A stretch of DNA of 64,000 nt, from NCBI RefSeq assembly GCF_017348915.1, contig NZ_CP071383.1, forward strand, positions 868,001 to 932,000. The letters are read 5' to 3'. This stretch comes from Leclercia pneumoniae (GTDB taxonomy: Bacteria; Pseudomonadota; Gammaproteobacteria; Enterobacterales; Enterobacteriaceae). Below the pieces are notes generated by a model that was not told the DNA's origin, ran no database searches, and saw only the letters and a list, made by a program, of their open reading frames with translations. Both the position numbers and the translations under genes were made by a program. This document shows positions 1 through 10,028 of the stretch, one piece after another (the stretch's first letter is position 1; every line of letters begins with the position of its first letter).

Positions 1-27
1 TATTTCAGGCCGCTAAATCCTCTTTTT

Positions 28-57
28 AACGCCCGGTGACGCCGGGCGTTATTGTTT
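28..57 (+). terminator. intrinsic terminator of the gene upstream of frsA
   Basis: A perfect 9-bp stem (AACGCCCGG at 28-36, CCGGGCGTT at 42-50) with a 5-nt loop is followed by ATTGTTTTT. It would end a plus-strand transcript entering from the left. In E. coli the gene upstream of frsA is gpt, but nothing of that gene is inside the window. Confidence 0.75.
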
Positions 58-113
58 TTGCCTGTAGCACGTTACAATAGCCTTCTCTGACGTATCTCTA
101 GAGGCAGCGCGAA

Positions 114-1358
114 ATGACCCAGGCGAATCTCAGCGAAATTCTCTTCAAACCCAAATTCAAACATCCGGAAACCTCGACCCTGGTTCGCCGCTTCAACAGT
201 GGCACAGAGCAGCAGGTGCAGTCCGCGCTGGATGGCAAAAATATTCCTCACTGGTATCGCATGATTAACCGCCTGATGTGGATTTGGCGCGGGATCGATC
301 CGCGTGAAATTCTGGAGGTGCAGGCGCGCATTGTGATGAGTGATGCCGAGCGTACCGATCCGGAACTGTACGACACGGTGGTGGGATATCGTGGCGGCAA
401 CTGGATCTATGAGTGGGCAAAACAGGCGATGCTCTGGCAGCAGAAAGCCACGCAGGAGCCAGACCCGGCCCTCAGCGGCCAGCACTGGCTGCACGCCGCC
501 GACCTTTACAGTATCGCGGCGTATCCGCATCTGAAGGGCGATGAGCTGGCAGAGCAGGCGCAGGCGCTGGCGAATCGCGCCTATCAGGAGGCCGCGCAGC
601 ACCTGCCGGGGCGGATACGTGAAATCGAATTCACCATTCCCGGCGGCCCCTCCGTGACCGGATTCCTGCATATGCCCGCAGGCGAGGGTCCCTTCCCGAC
701 GGTTATGATGTGCGGCGGCCTCGATTCTCTGCAGACCGATTATTACAGCCTTTATGAACGCTATTTCGCCCCGCAGGGCGTCGCGATGCTCACCCTGGAT
801 ATGCCCTCTATTGGCTTCTCTTCGAAATGGAAGCTGACCCAGGATTCAAGCTTGCTCCATCAGCACGCCCTGAGATCGCTGGAAAAAAATCCCTGGGTCG
901 ATCATACCCGCGTCGCGGCATTTGGTTTCCGTTTTGGTGCGAACGTGGCGGTGCGTCTGGCCTATCTGGAGTCGTCACGCCTGAAGGCGGTGGCCTGTCT
1001 CGGTCCGGTCGTCCACGCCCTGCTTAGCGAACCCGCCCGGCAGGGGGGCGTGCCAGAGATGTATCTGGATGTGCTCGCCAGCCGCCTGGGCATGCAGCAA
1101 GCCTCCGACGAGGCGCTGCGCATCGAGCTCAACCGTTATTCGTTAAAAACGCAGGGCTTGCTGGGGCGACGCTGCCCAACGCCGATGCTCTCGGGCTACT
1201 GGAAGAACGATCCATTCAGCCCGGAAGAGGAGTCACGTTTAATCACCTCGTCATCTGTCGATGGCAAGCTGCTGGAGGTGCCGTTTAGCCCGGTTTACCA
1301 GAATTTTGACAAAGCACTGCAGCAAATCTCGCGTTGGATCCATCAGAGATTGTGTTGA
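114..1358 (+). CDS. frsA: esterase FrsA (fermentation-respiration switch protein)
   Basis: The 414-residue protein has the length of E. coli FrsA and matches it along its whole length by recollection of that sequence. FrsA is a cytosolic alpha/beta-hydrolase-fold protein reported to bind unphosphorylated enzyme IIA-Glc of the sugar phosphotransferase system and to affect the balance between fermentation and respiration; its esterase role is less certain. The hydrolase core lies in the second half, with the segments [19 protein letters not shown] and [20 protein letters not shown], where the usual G-x-S-x-G nucleophile elbow reads GFRFG. The serine is therefore absent from the canonical position, as in the E. 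coli protein. The gene precedes crl in the same direction, 57 bp before the crl start. Confidence 0.95.
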   Translation: MTQANLSEILFKPKFKHPETSTLVRRFNSGTEQQVQSALDGKNIPHWYRMINRLMWIWRGIDPREILEVQARIVMSDAERTDPELYDTVVGYRGGNWIYEWAKQAMLWQQKATQEPDPALSGQHWLHAADLYSIAAYPHLKGDELAEQAQALANRAYQEAAQHLPGRIREIEFTIPGGPSVTGFLHMPAGEGPFPTVMMCGGLDSLQTDYYSLYERYFAPQGVAMLTLDMPSIGFSSKWKLTQDSSLLHQHALRSLEKNPWVDHTRVAAFGFRFGANVAVRLAYLESSRLKAVACLGPVVHALLSEPARQGGVPEMYLDVLASRLGMQQASDEALRIELNRYSLKTQGLLGRRCPTPMLSGYWKNDPFSPEEESRLITSSSVDGKLLEVPFSPVYQNFDKALQQISRWIHQRLC

Positions 1359-1415
1359 TTGATTGCTAATTTTTTGTGGTTTGGTAAAACAGTGGCTTCA
1401 CAAAAGGAGATCGCA

Positions 1416-1817
1416 ATGACGTTACCGAGTGGACATCCGAAAAGTAGAATGATCAAAAAGTTCATGGCTCTTGGCCCGTACATCCGGGAAGAGCAGTGCG
1501 AAGGGGCACGCTTTTTTTTCGATTGCCTGGCAGTTTGCGTCAATGTTAAGCCCGCGCCGGAAAAGCGCGAATTCTGGGGCTGGTGGATGGAGATGGAAGC
1601 AGAAGAGAGCCGATTTACTTACAGCTACCAGTTTGGTCTGTTTGATAAAGATGGGCACTGGCAGGCGGTCGCCATTAAAGATCCCGAGGTGGTGCAGCGT
1701 CTGGAACACACCCTGCGTGAATTCCATGAAAAAGCACGCACTCTGCTGGCAAGTTTTGAACTGAAACTGGAACCTGCCGATGATTTCACCAATCAACCGG
1801 TGAAACTTACCGCCTGA
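1416..1817 (+). CDS. crl: sigma factor-binding protein Crl
   Basis: Crl binds the stationary-phase sigma factor RpoS and favours assembly of the sigma-S RNA polymerase, which promotes curli and other RpoS-dependent genes. The reading frame is open from 1359, but the start chosen is the ATG at 1416. It gives the 133 residues typical of the family and is preceded by an AAGGAG ribosome binding site at 1404-1409. The conserved stretches [26 protein letters not shown] and [12 protein letters not shown] are present. A strong terminator follows 24 bp after the stop. The neighbours frsA and phoE are the same as in E. coli. Confidence 0.95.
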   Translation: MTLPSGHPKSRMIKKFMALGPYIREEQCEGARFFFDCLAVCVNVKPAPEKREFWGWWMEMEAEESRFTYSYQFGLFDKDGHWQAVAIKDPEVVQRLEHTLREFHEKARTLLASFELKLEPADDFTNQPVKLTA

Positions 1818-1840
1818 TCGCGGGGTCACCAATACAAAAT

Positions 1841-1877
1841 AAAAAAGCCCGGCGCTCTGGCAGCCGGGCTTTTTTTT
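1841..1877. terminator. bidirectional intrinsic terminator between crl and phoE
   Basis: An 8-bp GC-rich stem (AGCCCGGC at 1846-1853 with GCCGGGCT at 1863-1870) is flanked by A6 on the left and T8 on the right. It can end crl transcripts on the plus strand and phoE transcripts on the minus strand. The genes converge here. Confidence 0.9.
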
Positions 1878-1885
1878 AGTATGAA

Positions 1886-2938
1886 TTAGAACTGGTAGGT
1901 CATACCTAGGGCAACGATGTCGTCGCTGCTCACGCCCAGCGCATTATCGTCGTCGATCTGGTTGATTTTATAATCAACAAACGCGGACATGTTTTTGTTG
2001 AAATAATAGGTCGCGCCCACATCGATATATTTCACGAGATCTTCGCTGCCGATCCCTTCAATATTTTTGCCTTTAGACTGGACATAACCCAGGGATGGGC
2101 GCAGACCAAAGTCAAATTGATATTGTGCCACTACTTCAAAGTTCTGTGCTTTATTCGCAAAGCCACCGGAAATAGGGGTCATATTGCGGGTTTCGGTATA
2201 CATAGCCGCCAGGTAGATATCGTTAGCGTCATATTTCAGACCGGTACCCCAGGCTTCGGCTTTGTCGCCGTTACCACGTGCCAGCAAGTTCTGATCGTTG
2301 GTACGATCGGAGTTGGTATACGCGCCGCTCACCGCAAACGCGCTGCCGCCGAAGTCATAGCTTAAAGAGGTACCGAAGCCGTCGCCGTTCTGTTTCTTGG
2401 CGTCGCGACCTTCGTTTTTACCCTGATATTGCAGAGTCAGATCCAGGCCGTCTACCGCACCGAAGAAGTCGGTGTTGCGATACGTCGCCAGGCCGCTGGA
2501 GCGTTTGGTCATGAAGTTATCGGTCTGACCAGAGGAGTCGCCGCCGAATTCCGGGAACATATCGGTCCAGGCTTCTACGTCGTACAGTGCGCCCAGGTTA
2601 CGGCCATAGTCGAAAGAACCAATATCTTTAATTTTAAGACCGGCGAAGGCCAGACGGGTCTTTTGCGTAGCGTCGCTCTCGGCTTTGTTGCCAGAGAATT
2701 CTGCTTCCCAGCGACCGTAACCGGTCAGCTGATCGTTAATTTGAGTTTCGCCTTTAAAGCCGAAACGGACGTAGGTCTGGTCACCATCTTTGGCGTCGTC
2801 ATCACTGAGGTAGTGCATGGCTTTTACTTTACCGTACACATCCAGTTTATTTCCGTTTTTATTAAAAACTTCTGCTGCGTGAACAGATGCGGAAGCAACA
2901 ACGCTCATTACCACTAATGCCAGAGTACTCTTTTTCAT
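1886..2938 (-). CDS. phoE: outer membrane phosphoporin PhoE
   Basis: PhoE is a trimeric 16-strand porin of the outer membrane, induced by phosphate starvation, that favours anions such as phosphate and polyphosphate. The start is the ATG at 2938 (350 residues), preceded by AGGA. The TTG two codons upstream is in frame but less likely. Residues 1-21 form a signal peptide ending AHA/A-type (SVHAAEV). The mature protein begins [22 protein letters not shown] and carries the PhoE-type loop 3 motif [21 protein letters not shown]. The last residue is the Phe needed for outer membrane assembly. A Pho box and a -10 lie upstream. The PhoE-specific location beside proB supports the assignment over OmpC or OmpF. 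Confidence 0.95.
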   Translation of the reverse strand: MKKSTLALVVMSVVASASVHAAEVFNKNGNKLDVYGKVKAMHYLSDDDAKDGDQTYVRFGFKGETQINDQLTGYGRWEAEFSGNKAESDATQKTRLAFAGLKIKDIGSFDYGRNLGALYDVEAWTDMFPEFGGDSSGQTDNFMTKRSSGLATYRNTDFFGAVDGLDLTLQYQGKNEGRDAKKQNGDGFGTSLSYDFGGSAFAVSGAYTNSDRTNDQNLLARGNGDKAEAWGTGLKYDANDIYLAAMYTETRNMTPISGGFANKAQNFEVVAQYQFDFGLRPSLGYVQSKGKNIEGIGSEDLVKYIDVGATYYFNKNMSAFVDYKINQIDDDNALGVSSDDIVALGMTYQF

Positions 2939-3022
2939 TTTCAATCCTGAGTGTTTTGTAAACGCGCTAATATTCGCTGAGCAATAAGAATCGACTTATT
3001 ACCCCGTGAAAAACAGGAAGGG

Positions 3023-3055
3023 TTTTAACGTCCGCGGGTGAACGTTTTATGACAA
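3023..3055 (-). promoter_or_regulatory. Pho box and -10 of the phoE promoter
   Basis: On the minus strand 3055-3038 reads TTGTCATAAAACGTTCAC. This is two 7-bp half-sites (TTGTCAT and CGTTCAC) separated by AAAA, close to the PhoB consensus CTGTCAT-N4-CTGTCAC. A TTAAAA hexamer at 3028-3023 lies 9 bp further downstream and fits the -10 of a PhoB-activated promoter, where the Pho box replaces the -35. A less perfect 11-bp periodic repeat (CTGAAAT, TTGAAAT) continues upstream and could be a second PhoB tandem. The rest of the phoE-proB gap (2939-3244) is AT-rich and shows no gene. Confidence 0.7.
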
Positions 3056-3244
3056 TTTCAGAATAATTTCAAAAAGCGCTGATTTATTATTTCAGTAATA
3101 AAAATGTAAAAATCTGCCGCTACGCTTCCTGATCCCGCGCAATAAAGTGTTCCCCTCTGCGCAAAGCCTGTTGGCAACGCGGCTCAGTCCTGCTAAAACG
3201 TCTGATTAACATCATTTTCCCTTATTGTTGAACGGCAGAGAATC

Positions 3245-4348
3245 ATGAGTGATAGCCAGACGCTGGTCGTAAAACTCGGTACCAGTGTATTAACAGGCGG
3301 ATCGCGCCGCCTTAATCGCGCCCATATCGTTGAGCTGGTGCGCCAGTGCGCGCAGCTGCATGCCGCAGGGCATCGCATTGTTATTGTTACCTCCGGCGCG
3401 ATTGCCGCCGGGCGCGAACATCTGGGCTACCCTGAACTCCCCGCAACGATTGCCTCCAAGCAGCTGCTCGCCGCCGTGGGCCAGAGCCGCCTGATTCAGC
3501 TCTGGGAGCAGCTCTTCTCCATTTACGGCATCCACGTAGGCCAGATGTTGCTGACCCGCGCAGACATGGAAGACCGCGAGCGTTTCCTGAACGCCCGGGA
3601 TACCCTGCGCGCGCTTCTGGATAACAACATTGTGCCGGTCATCAACGAAAACGATGCGGTGGCCACCGCCGAAATCAAAGTCGGCGATAACGATAACCTC
3701 TCTGCACTTGCGGCTATTCTGGCGGGGGCCGATAAACTGCTGCTGCTGACCGACCAGCAAGGGCTGTTCACCGCCGATCCGCGTACCAACCCACAGGCTG
3801 AACTGATCACCGATGTGAAAGGGATCGACGATGCGCTGCGCGCGATTGCCGGCGACAGCGTTTCGGGCCTGGGGACGGGCGGCATGGGCACAAAACTGCA
3901 GGCTGCGGACGTGGCTTGCCGCGCGGGCATCGACACCATTATTGCGGCGGGCAGCCGTCCTGGCGTGATTGGCGATGTGATGGAGGGTATCTCTGTCGGC
4001 ACGCGTTTCCATGCCGAAGCGACGCCGCTGGAGAACCGTAAACGCTGGATCTTCGGTGCCCCCCCGGCGGGGCAGCTCACCGTGGACGAAGGCGCGACCG
4101 CGGCAATTCTGGAACGTGGGAGCTCATTGCTTCCAAAAGGCATTAAAAACGTGACAGGTAACTTCTCCCGTGGTGAAGTGATCCGCATCTGCAATCAGGA
4201 AGGGCGCGATATTGCCCACGGCGTTTCTCGCTATAACAGCGATGCGCTGCGCCGTATCGCAGGCCATCACTCCCAGCAGATTGACGCGATTCTCGGGTAT
4301 GAATATGGCCCGGTTGCTGTTCATCGTGACGATATGATCATTCGCTAA
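3245..4348 (+). CDS. proB: glutamate 5-kinase ProB
   Basis: ProB phosphorylates glutamate to gamma-glutamyl phosphate, the first and feedback-inhibited step of proline synthesis in the cytosol. The 367-residue length is that of E. coli ProB. The N-terminal amino-acid kinase domain (about residues 1-255) shows [24 protein letters not shown] and the [12 protein letters not shown] substrate and nucleotide region. The C-terminal PUA domain (about 275-360) contains [13 protein letters not shown]. The start ATG at 3245 has only a weak purine-rich site upstream (GGCAGAG), but the N-terminus aligns with the family. proA follows after 10 bp, as one operon. Confidence 0.97.
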   Translation: MSDSQTLVVKLGTSVLTGGSRRLNRAHIVELVRQCAQLHAAGHRIVIVTSGAIAAGREHLGYPELPATIASKQLLAAVGQSRLIQLWEQLFSIYGIHVGQMLLTRADMEDRERFLNARDTLRALLDNNIVPVINENDAVATAEIKVGDNDNLSALAAILAGADKLLLLTDQQGLFTADPRTNPQAELITDVKGIDDALRAIAGDSVSGLGTGGMGTKLQAADVACRAGIDTIIAAGSRPGVIGDVMEGISVGTRFHAEATPLENRKRWIFGAPPAGQLTVDEGATAAILERGSSLLPKGIKNVTGNFSRGEVIRICNQEGRDIAHGVSRYNSDALRRIAGHHSQQIDAILGYEYGPVAVHRDDMIIR

Positions 4349-4358
4349 GGAGCCAGAA

Positions 4359-5612
4359 ATGTTGGAACAAATGGGCGCCGCCGCCAAAGCCGCCTCGTAC
4401 AAGCTGGCGCTCCTCTCCAGTCGCGAGAAAAACCGCGTGCTGGAAAAAATCGCTGATTATCTGGAAGCGCAGTCCGCTGAGATTCTGCTCGCCAACGAAC
4501 AGGATCTGCTGGAAGCCCGTCGCAATGGTCTGAGCGAGGCTATGCTCGACCGCCTGGCCCTGAATCCGGCGCGTCTGAAAGGCATCGCCGACGATGTGCG
4601 TCAGGTCTGCAATCTGGCCGACCCGGTTGGACAAATTATTGACGGCGGTCTGCTGGACAGCGGCCTGCGCATTGAACGTCGCCGCGTACCGCTGGGCGTA
4701 ATCGGCGTGATTTATGAAGCCCGCCCGAACGTGACGGTGGATGTTGCCTCCCTGTGCCTGAAGACCGGCAACGCCGCGATCCTGCGCGGCGGGAAAGAGA
4801 CCTGGCGTACCAACGCCGCGACCGTGAAAGTGATTCAGCAAGCGCTGGAAGAGTGCGGCCTGCCAGCCGGTGCCGTACAGGCGATCGAAAGTCCGGATCG
4901 CGCGCTGGTAACCGAAATGCTGCGCATGGATAAGTACATCGACATGTTGATCCCGCGCGGTGGCGCTGGCCTGCACAAACTGTGCCGCGAACAGTCAACG
5001 ATTCCGGTGATCACCGGAGGGATCGGGGTGTGTCACATCCTGGTCGATGAGAGCGCCGAGATCGACCCGGCGTTGAAGATCATCGTTAACGCTAAAACCC
5101 AGCGTCCCAGCACCTGTAACACCGTTGAAACGCTGCTGGTACACCGGGGCATCGCCAGCACCTTCCTGCCGGCGCTGAGTAAGCAGATGGCGGAAAGCGG
5201 CGTCACCCTCCATGCGGAACCAGATGCGCTGGCACTGCTGCAAAGCGGCCCGGCGAAGGTTGAGGCGGTGAAAGCGGAACAGTACGACGACGAATACCTG
5301 TCGCTGGATCTGAACGTCAAACTGGTGGCCGATCTGGATGAGGCCATTGCGCACATCCGTGAACATGGCACGCAGCACTCTGATGCGATCCTGACCCGCA
5401 CGCTGCGCCATGCCGACCGCTTTATCAATGAAGTGGACTCATCGGCGGTGTACATCAATGCCTCTACCCGCTTCACCGACGGCGGACAGTTTGGCCTGGG
5501 CGCGGAAGTGGCGGTAAGTACCCAGAAGCTGCATGCGCGTGGCCCGATGGGGCTTGAAGCCTTAACCACCTACAAGTGGGTCGGCTTCGGCGACGACACG
5601 GTGCGTCGCTAA
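4359..5612 (+). CDS. proA: gamma-glutamyl phosphate reductase ProA
   Basis: ProA reduces gamma-glutamyl phosphate with NADPH to glutamate semialdehyde, which cyclises to pyrroline carboxylate and is finally reduced by ProC (encoded at 60 kb in this window). The protein is 417 residues, as in E. coli, with the aldehyde dehydrogenase fold. The catalytic cysteine is in [14 protein letters not shown], and the segments [18 protein letters not shown] and [19 protein letters not shown] are typical. AAGGAG directly after the proB stop serves as ribosome binding site. ProB and ProA work as a complex that protects the labile intermediate. Confidence 0.97.
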   Translation: MLEQMGAAAKAASYKLALLSSREKNRVLEKIADYLEAQSAEILLANEQDLLEARRNGLSEAMLDRLALNPARLKGIADDVRQVCNLADPVGQIIDGGLLDSGLRIERRRVPLGVIGVIYEARPNVTVDVASLCLKTGNAAILRGGKETWRTNAATVKVIQQALEECGLPAGAVQAIESPDRALVTEMLRMDKYIDMLIPRGGAGLHKLCREQSTIPVITGGIGVCHILVDESAEIDPALKIIVNAKTQRPSTCNTVETLLVHRGIASTFLPALSKQMAESGVTLHAEPDALALLQSGPAKVEAVKAEQYDDEYLSLDLNVKLVADLDEAIAHIREHGTQHSDAILTRTLRHADRFINEVDSSAVYINASTRFTDGGQFGLGAEVAVSTQKLHARGPMGLEALTTYKWVGFGDDTVRR

Positions 5613-5624
5613 CGACGCTGATGC

Positions 5625-5653
5625 ACGCGGGTGGCTTGTAGGGCCGCCCGCGT
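5625..5653. other. hairpin between proA and the convergent c-di-GMP gene
   Basis: ACGCGGGTGGC (5625-5635) can pair with GCCGCCCGCGT (5643-5653) as an 11-bp stem with one G-U pair and a 7-nt loop. It lies between two convergent genes and overlaps the last base of the minus-strand one. There is no T-run on either side, so it would be an atypical terminator if it acts as one. Confidence 0.4.
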
Positions 5654-8286
5654 TACTCCTCCAGCCGCTGCCCTGTGCGCTCTTGCGCCGCCGAGTCGAG
5701 CGCGGCCATCTGCTCCTGTAACGCTGCCAGACTGAGCGGCCGCCCAATCAAGTACCCCTGGGTTTCATCGCACTCCATCATCATCAGTTTTTGCAGCTGT
5801 CCTTCCGTCTCAACCCCCTCCGCCGTTATGCTCAGCGAAAAAGCTTTGCCGAGGCCAATAATATTTTCAACGATGGTATTGGCACTGTCGCTCTCCGGCA
5901 TGCCGGAGATAAAGGACTTATCCAGCTTGATCCCATCGAACGGGAAGTTGCGCAGATAGCTGAGGGAGGAGTAGCCGGTGCCAAAATCATCCATCAGCAA
6001 TTTCACCCCCAGCTTCTTAAGCGCCAGCATCAGCTCAAGGCTATTTTCCGGGTTCCATAGCGTGGCGTTTTCAGTGATCTCAATCTCCAGCCGCGCCGGG
6101 TCGAGCCCGGAGAGGGTTAGTGCGTCACGGATGCGCTCTACCAGGCTCCAGGACTGGAACTCCACGGCGGAGATGTTGACCGACACCGAGAGGCCATTCA
6201 GAGATTGCTGTGCATCGCGACAGGCGGTCTTAAGCACCCAGTCGCTGAGCGCAACGATAAGGCCGGTCTCTTCTGCCAGCGAGATAAACTGATCGGGCAT
6301 GAGCAGGCCAAGCTCAGGATGTTCCCAGCGGATAAGGGCCTCCACGGCGATAATCCGCGATGAGTTATGTCCATAGCGCGGCTGATACACCAGGCGGAAC
6401 TGCTCTTTCTTGATGGCCTCGCGCAGGCCGTTTTCCATCTCGCGGCGTTGCACCATCTGCTCGGCCATTTCCGCAGTGTAAAAGAGCCATTTGTTGCGCC
6501 CGCTGCTTTTGGCTTTATAAAGCGCGATGTCCGAGAAGCGCAGCAGTTCGCCCGCGTCGACGGCATCCTGCGGGGCCATCGCAATCCCGATACTGGCGCC
6601 GATAAATATCTCATTGCCGTTGATAAAGAACGGCCGCGCCAGCTCGGCGAGAATACGTTCACACAGATGTTCGATATCCTGACGATCGAGAATGTCAGAG
6701 ATAATCAGGATAAATTCGTCTCCCCCCTGGCGTGCCACCAGATCGTAGTCGCGTACGCAGTGGCGTAGACGGGCCGAGACCTCATGCAGCACGGTATCGC
6801 CAGCACCGTGACCGAACAGATCATTCACCGGCTTGAACTTATCCAGATCGAGGCTGATCATTGCCAGCGGATGCGCCTGCGTAGGCTGCGCTTGCAGCTT
6901 ACCCTCCAGAAACTCGCGCATTCTTACCCGGTTAGGCAGGCCGGTCAGTTCGTCATGGCGCGAGAGATACTGCACGCGCGCCTGGGCTTCAACTTCGAGC
7001 GTGACGTCCGTGGCGGTGCCCCGGTAGCCGGTAATCCCCTCCGGCGTGATTACAGGCTTCAGGGCGATATGACAATAGCGCTGGTGGCCCATTGCCGAAA
7101 GATAGCGGCAGTGAAGCAGGCGGCGATGGCCTGTCTGGCCTGGCAGGGTGATCCACTCCGCCAGCGGTTGACCCTCAGCCTCTAAAAATTCGGTCACCGG
7201 ACGGCCAATCCATGCCGATATGCTGTGCCCGGTAATGCCGGGAAAGCGGTCCGAAAGCCAGGTAAAACGCAGGTCAGGGTCCGTTTCCCAGATCCAGTCC
7301 GTGGTGGCCTCGGCCACGTCGCGAAAGCGCCTTTCGCTGGCGGTGAGGGCAAGACGACTTTGGGTCAGCAGGAATGTATTTTCATCAAACATCCGGGCTT
7401 TTTTTAGCGCGTTGCGCCCCAGAATCACCCCGGCAAAGCCGGTACAGAGCGCCAGTAAAATCAGCAGCGGCAGGATGTAGCGCATCAGTTCCCGACCGGG
7501 GTTTTCACTTTTCCACTCAAAAGCGATCTGCTGCCCGTCGATAGGCAAGGTGGCAACGCCGCGACGCCCCGCTAACGCCGGCGCATTGCTACGTTGCACG
7601 CGGGCCTGTGCGATGCCGTACTCTTTCCCCATCGCCATCAACTTTTTGTCATCCAGCACGTCCACAAACACCAGTACAGGCGCCGGGCCAGGAATGCGTG
7701 TTATGCGTGAGTCATCGCCAGGGGTAATGCGTGCCGCTGACACCAGGGCGGGATGTCCAGCTTTCATGACGATGGTACTGGCCAGCGGTTCCCCGTCCGG
7801 CCTGTCGATTTTATGCAATAGCTCTGGAATGGGGTTATCCCCCAGCCACGCTTGCAGAGGCCGCGTGACCAGCGCGCCGTCGATCACGCTGTAGCGCGTC
7901 TGGCCGGCACCGTCGAGTACGAATATCCCCTCGTACTCAAAATCACGCCAGAGCGTAGCGCCCATATTTTGCCGGGTATAAGCCCATTCAACGTCCACGT
8001 AGGGGTGAAGGTGCTGATAGGCCTCGCCCCACCAGGCATAGTCTTTGATATGGGTGGTTAGGGTATCAATGCGGTTATGGATCGCTTTTTCCAGCAGCAG
8101 GGCGCTATGTTTATCGGTTTCCTGATTGATATTGTGCACGATAATCAGCAGCACAATGATGGCGATGACAAACAGGGCCGATAGCAGTGACACCATGAGC
8201 ATCAGGGCGCGTTTGATAAAGGAGGCCGTACTTTTATGCTCCAGAACCGGCCCGGTCGTCTCATCATTGACAAAAAGTTTCTGCAT
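5653..8286 (-). CDS. membrane c-di-GMP enzyme with CHASE4, PAS, GGDEF and EAL domains
   Basis: This predicted inner membrane protein of 877 residues could both make and break the second messenger c-di-GMP. A first membrane helix (about residues 26-50) precedes a periplasmic CHASE4 sensor with the family signature DYAWWGEAY. A second helix (LPLLILLALCTGFAGVILG) leads to a PAS domain around IWETDPDLRFTWLSDR. The GGDEF motif (near residue 520) is intact and is preceded five residues earlier by RDYD, an RxxD inhibitory site. The EAL domain retains VEALIRW, NIS, EITE, DDFGTG, LDKSF, EGVET and TQGY, so phosphodiesterase residues are all present. The frame is open to 8343; the ATG at 8286 is chosen because the protein then begins just before the first helix. 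It lies between proA and thrW, which are adjacent in E. coli K-12. Its input signal is unknown. Confidence 0.85.
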   Translation of the reverse strand: MQKLFVNDETTGPVLEHKSTASFIKRALMLMVSLLSALFVIAIIVLLIIVHNINQETDKHSALLLEKAIHNRIDTLTTHIKDYAWWGEAYQHLHPYVDVEWAYTRQNMGATLWRDFEYEGIFVLDGAGQTRYSVIDGALVTRPLQAWLGDNPIPELLHKIDRPDGEPLASTIVMKAGHPALVSAARITPGDDSRITRIPGPAPVLVFVDVLDDKKLMAMGKEYGIAQARVQRSNAPALAGRRGVATLPIDGQQIAFEWKSENPGRELMRYILPLLILLALCTGFAGVILGRNALKKARMFDENTFLLTQSRLALTASERRFRDVAEATTDWIWETDPDLRFTWLSDRFPGITGHSISAWIGRPVTEFLEAEGQPLAEWITLPGQTGHRRLLHCRYLSAMGHQRYCHIALKPVITPEGITGYRGTATDVTLEVEAQARVQYLSRHDELTGLPNRVRMREFLEGKLQAQPTQAHPLAMISLDLDKFKPVNDLFGHGAGDTVLHEVSARLRHCVRDYDLVARQGGDEFILIISDILDRQDIEHLCERILAELARPFFINGNEIFIGASIGIAMAPQDAVDAGELLRFSDIALYKAKSSGRNKWLFYTAEMAEQMVQRREMENGLREAIKKEQFRLVYQPRYGHNSSRIIAVEALIRWEHPELGLLMPDQFISLAEETGLIVALSDWVLKTACRDAQQSLNGLSVSVNISAVEFQSWSLVERIRDALTLSGLDPARLEIEITENATLWNPENSLELMLALKKLGVKLLMDDFGTGYSSLSYLRNFPFDGIKLDKSFISGMPESDSANTIVENIIGLGKAFSLSITAEGVETEGQLQKLMMMECDETQGYLIGRPLSLAALQEQMAALDSAAQERTGQRLEE

Positions 8287-8603
8287 CCGATACCCACTCC
8301 CGATTTTATTGCAGCGGTCTGGGAAGTATCGACCTGCGCTCACGGGGCTTTATTGTAGAGAGATAAAATTGAAGATAGCTGATTTCGAAAGGAAAGAGGG
8401 GAGGGAGTGGCCGCGAGCGGGTCTTTTAATGATAAATGTGAAGGCAGGAGGGACTGCGTTTTAGTTAGGGTTACCCATACATTTTGTGCTGATTATTCAG
8501 GGCTTGATGCAAAAAACATCAACTGAAAGGCGAAGGTGTTGACGGGGAAAGCGCTTTTTCTTAACCTTACAAACCGTTGTCACGTTCGTGGCAGGCCTGA
8601 AAA

Positions 8604-8679
8604 GCCGATATAGCTCAGTTGGTAGAGCAGCGCATTCGTAATGCGAAGGTCGTAGGTTCGACTCCTATTATCGGCACCA
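8604..8679 (+). tRNA. thrW: tRNA-Thr (anticodon CGT), satellite integration site
   Basis: The 76-nt gene folds as a cloverleaf. The acceptor GCCGATA (8604-8610) pairs with TATCGGC (8669-8675), the D arm is GCTCAGTTGGTAGAGC, the anticodon loop is TTCGTAA with anticodon CGT, the T arm contains GGTTCGACTCC, and CCA is encoded (8677-8679). It matches E. coli thrW as remembered. Its 3' end (8663-8673) is repeated at 19626-19636, marking it as the attachment site of a P4-like element. E. coli K-12 carries the CP4-6 element at the same tRNA. Confidence 0.96.
8663..8673 (+). repeat. attL core of the satellite (tRNA 3' end)
   Basis: TCCTATTATCG inside the 3' part of thrW recurs exactly at 19626-19636. 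The tRNA remains intact on this side, as expected for an element that carries a copy of the tRNA 3' end in its attP. Confidence 0.85.
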
Positions 8680-8792
8680 CCCCCAAGTTTTCTCAAATCA
8701 ACTCAAATCAACAAAACCCTTTAAAAACATACATATTACGTCCTTTTTGGTCGTTTGAGGTCAACCCATATCTCTTGAAATCAACATGCACT

Positions 8793-8843
8793 TGGGGGCA
8801 CAATCAGGGGCATGTTCTGTTCGGTCTAGGAAATGTGCCCCCA
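8793..8843. promoter_or_regulatory. GGGGGCA repeats at the left end (possible integrase or excisionase arm sites)
   Basis: TGGGGGCAC (8793-8801) and AGGGGCAT (8806-8813) are direct copies offset by 12 bp, and GTGCCCCCA (8835-8843) is an inverted copy directly before the integrase start. A matching pair of direct copies with the same 12-bp offset lies beside attR (19547-19567). Position at both ends, next to int, suggests binding sites for the integrase N-terminus or the AlpA-type protein. The inverted copy could let the bound protein repress int. Confidence 0.45.
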
Positions 8844-10028
8844 ATGATGCTTAATGCCCGCAAGGTTGAAGCTGCGAAAGGAAAAGAGAAGAGCTATAAG
8901 CTGTCTGATGGAGGTGGCCTATACCTTCAGGTTGAACCCAATGGCTCGCGTTACTGGCGTATGAAGTACCGTTTTGCTGGCAAAGAGAAGCGCTTGTCCT
9001 TTGGTGTTTATCCAACGGTGTCTCTCGCCGATGCCAGGCAAAAACGTGAAGACGCGAAGAAATTACTCGCGACTGGTGATGATCCGGGCGAAGTAAAGAA
9101 AGCAAAAAAGCAGGCCTTAACCGCTGCGAACGAGATTCTAAATCCATTCAGAGATGTGGCGTTAGAGTGGCATAAGATGAAGTCTCCCAAATGGTCTGAG
9201 GGCTACGCTTCGGACATCATCGAGGCATTTGAGAAAGACATCTTTCCGCATATTGGCCATCGTCCTATTGCCGATATCAAGCCTCTTGAGCTGCTTGAAG
9301 TTCTTAGGCTAATAGAAGCCAGAGGAGCAATGGAAAAAGCAAAGAAAGTTCGTCAGCGATGCGGTGAAGTATTCCGCTATGCCATCGTAACGGGTCGGGC
9401 GATCTACAATCCGGCACCAGATCTTGCTAGTGCGATGCAAGGTCATGAAGCAGTTCACTATCCGTTCCTCAAGGCCAACGAGCTGCCCGAGTTCTTTACT
9501 ACCCTTAACGCTTATTCAGGAAGCCCAATTGTATTGCTGGGGGCACATTTACTCATCCTGACAGGTCTCAGAACTGGAGAACTTCGAGCAGCAGAGTGGC
9601 GTGAGGTGGATTTTGATAACGCAGTGTGGGAAATCCCTAAAGAACGCATGAAAATGCGTAGAACTCATATTGTACCGCTTTCAACACAAGCATTAGTACA
9701 TCTCCAACGATTAAAAGAGCTGACAGGCAACTATCCGCTCATGTTCCCTGGACGCAACGATCCCAGTAAGTTCATGAGTGAAGCCAGTATCAACCAGGTG
9801 TTTAAGCGTATTGGGTATGCTGGCCGTGTAACAGGGCATGGTTTTAGGCATACGATGAGTACGATTCTGCACGAGAAAGGTTTTAATAGCGCCTGGATTG
9901 AAACCCAGCTTGCTCATCTGGACAAAAATTCCATTCGAGGAATTTATAACCATGCTCAATATATTGAAGGGCGTAGGGAAATGATGCAGTGGTATGCGGA
10001 TGAATTGTGCAGGTTGGAGGCAAAATGA
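8844..10028 (+). CDS. P4-family tyrosine integrase
   Basis: The protein catalyses site-specific recombination between attP and the thrW attB site. It begins with the DUF4102-type arm-binding domain of P4 integrases (MLNARKVEAAKGKEKSYKLSDGGGLYLQV in residues 2-30), followed by a SAM-like core-binding domain (about 100-180) and a catalytic domain. The catalytic residues are visible as R in LTGLRTGELRAAEW, K near MKMRRTHIVPLS, HGFRHT, and the nucleophile Tyr in GIYNHAQY. The frame is open back to 8619 through the tRNA, but the domain starts at 8844 or 8847, giving about 394 residues. The ribosome binding site is poor (AGGA 13 bp upstream). The stop overlaps the next start. Confidence 0.93.
   Translation: MMLNARKVEAAKGKEKSYKLSDGGGLYLQVEPNGSRYWRMKYRFAGKEKRLSFGVYPTVSLADARQKREDAKKLLATGDDPGEVKKAKKQALTAANEILNPFRDVALEWHKMKSPKWSEGYASDIIEAFEKDIFPHIGHRPIADIKPLELLEVLRLIEARGAMEKAKKVRQRCGEVFRYAIVTGRAIYNPAPDLASAMQGHEAVHYPFLKANELPEFFTTLNAYSGSPIVLLGAHLLILTGLRTGELRAAEWREVDFDNAVWEIPKERMKMRRTHIVPLSTQALVHLQRLKELTGNYPLMFPGRNDPSKFMSEASINQVFKRIGYAGRVTGHGFRHTMSTILHEKGFNSAWIETQLAHLDKNSIRGIYNHAQYIEGRREMMQWYADELCRLEAK

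Noticed and set aside
3290..4194. Long minus-strand frames opposite proB
   Set aside because: They are mirror frames of a clearly identified gene, with no ribosome binding site and no resemblance to proteins. The same holds for long frames opposite proA, phoE, afuB, afuA, tauA and others.
8619..8843. Extended N-terminus of the integrase frame through thrW
   Set aside because: The frame is open across the tRNA gene, but the P4-type integrase domain starts at 8844-8847 and the upstream residues resemble no integrase.
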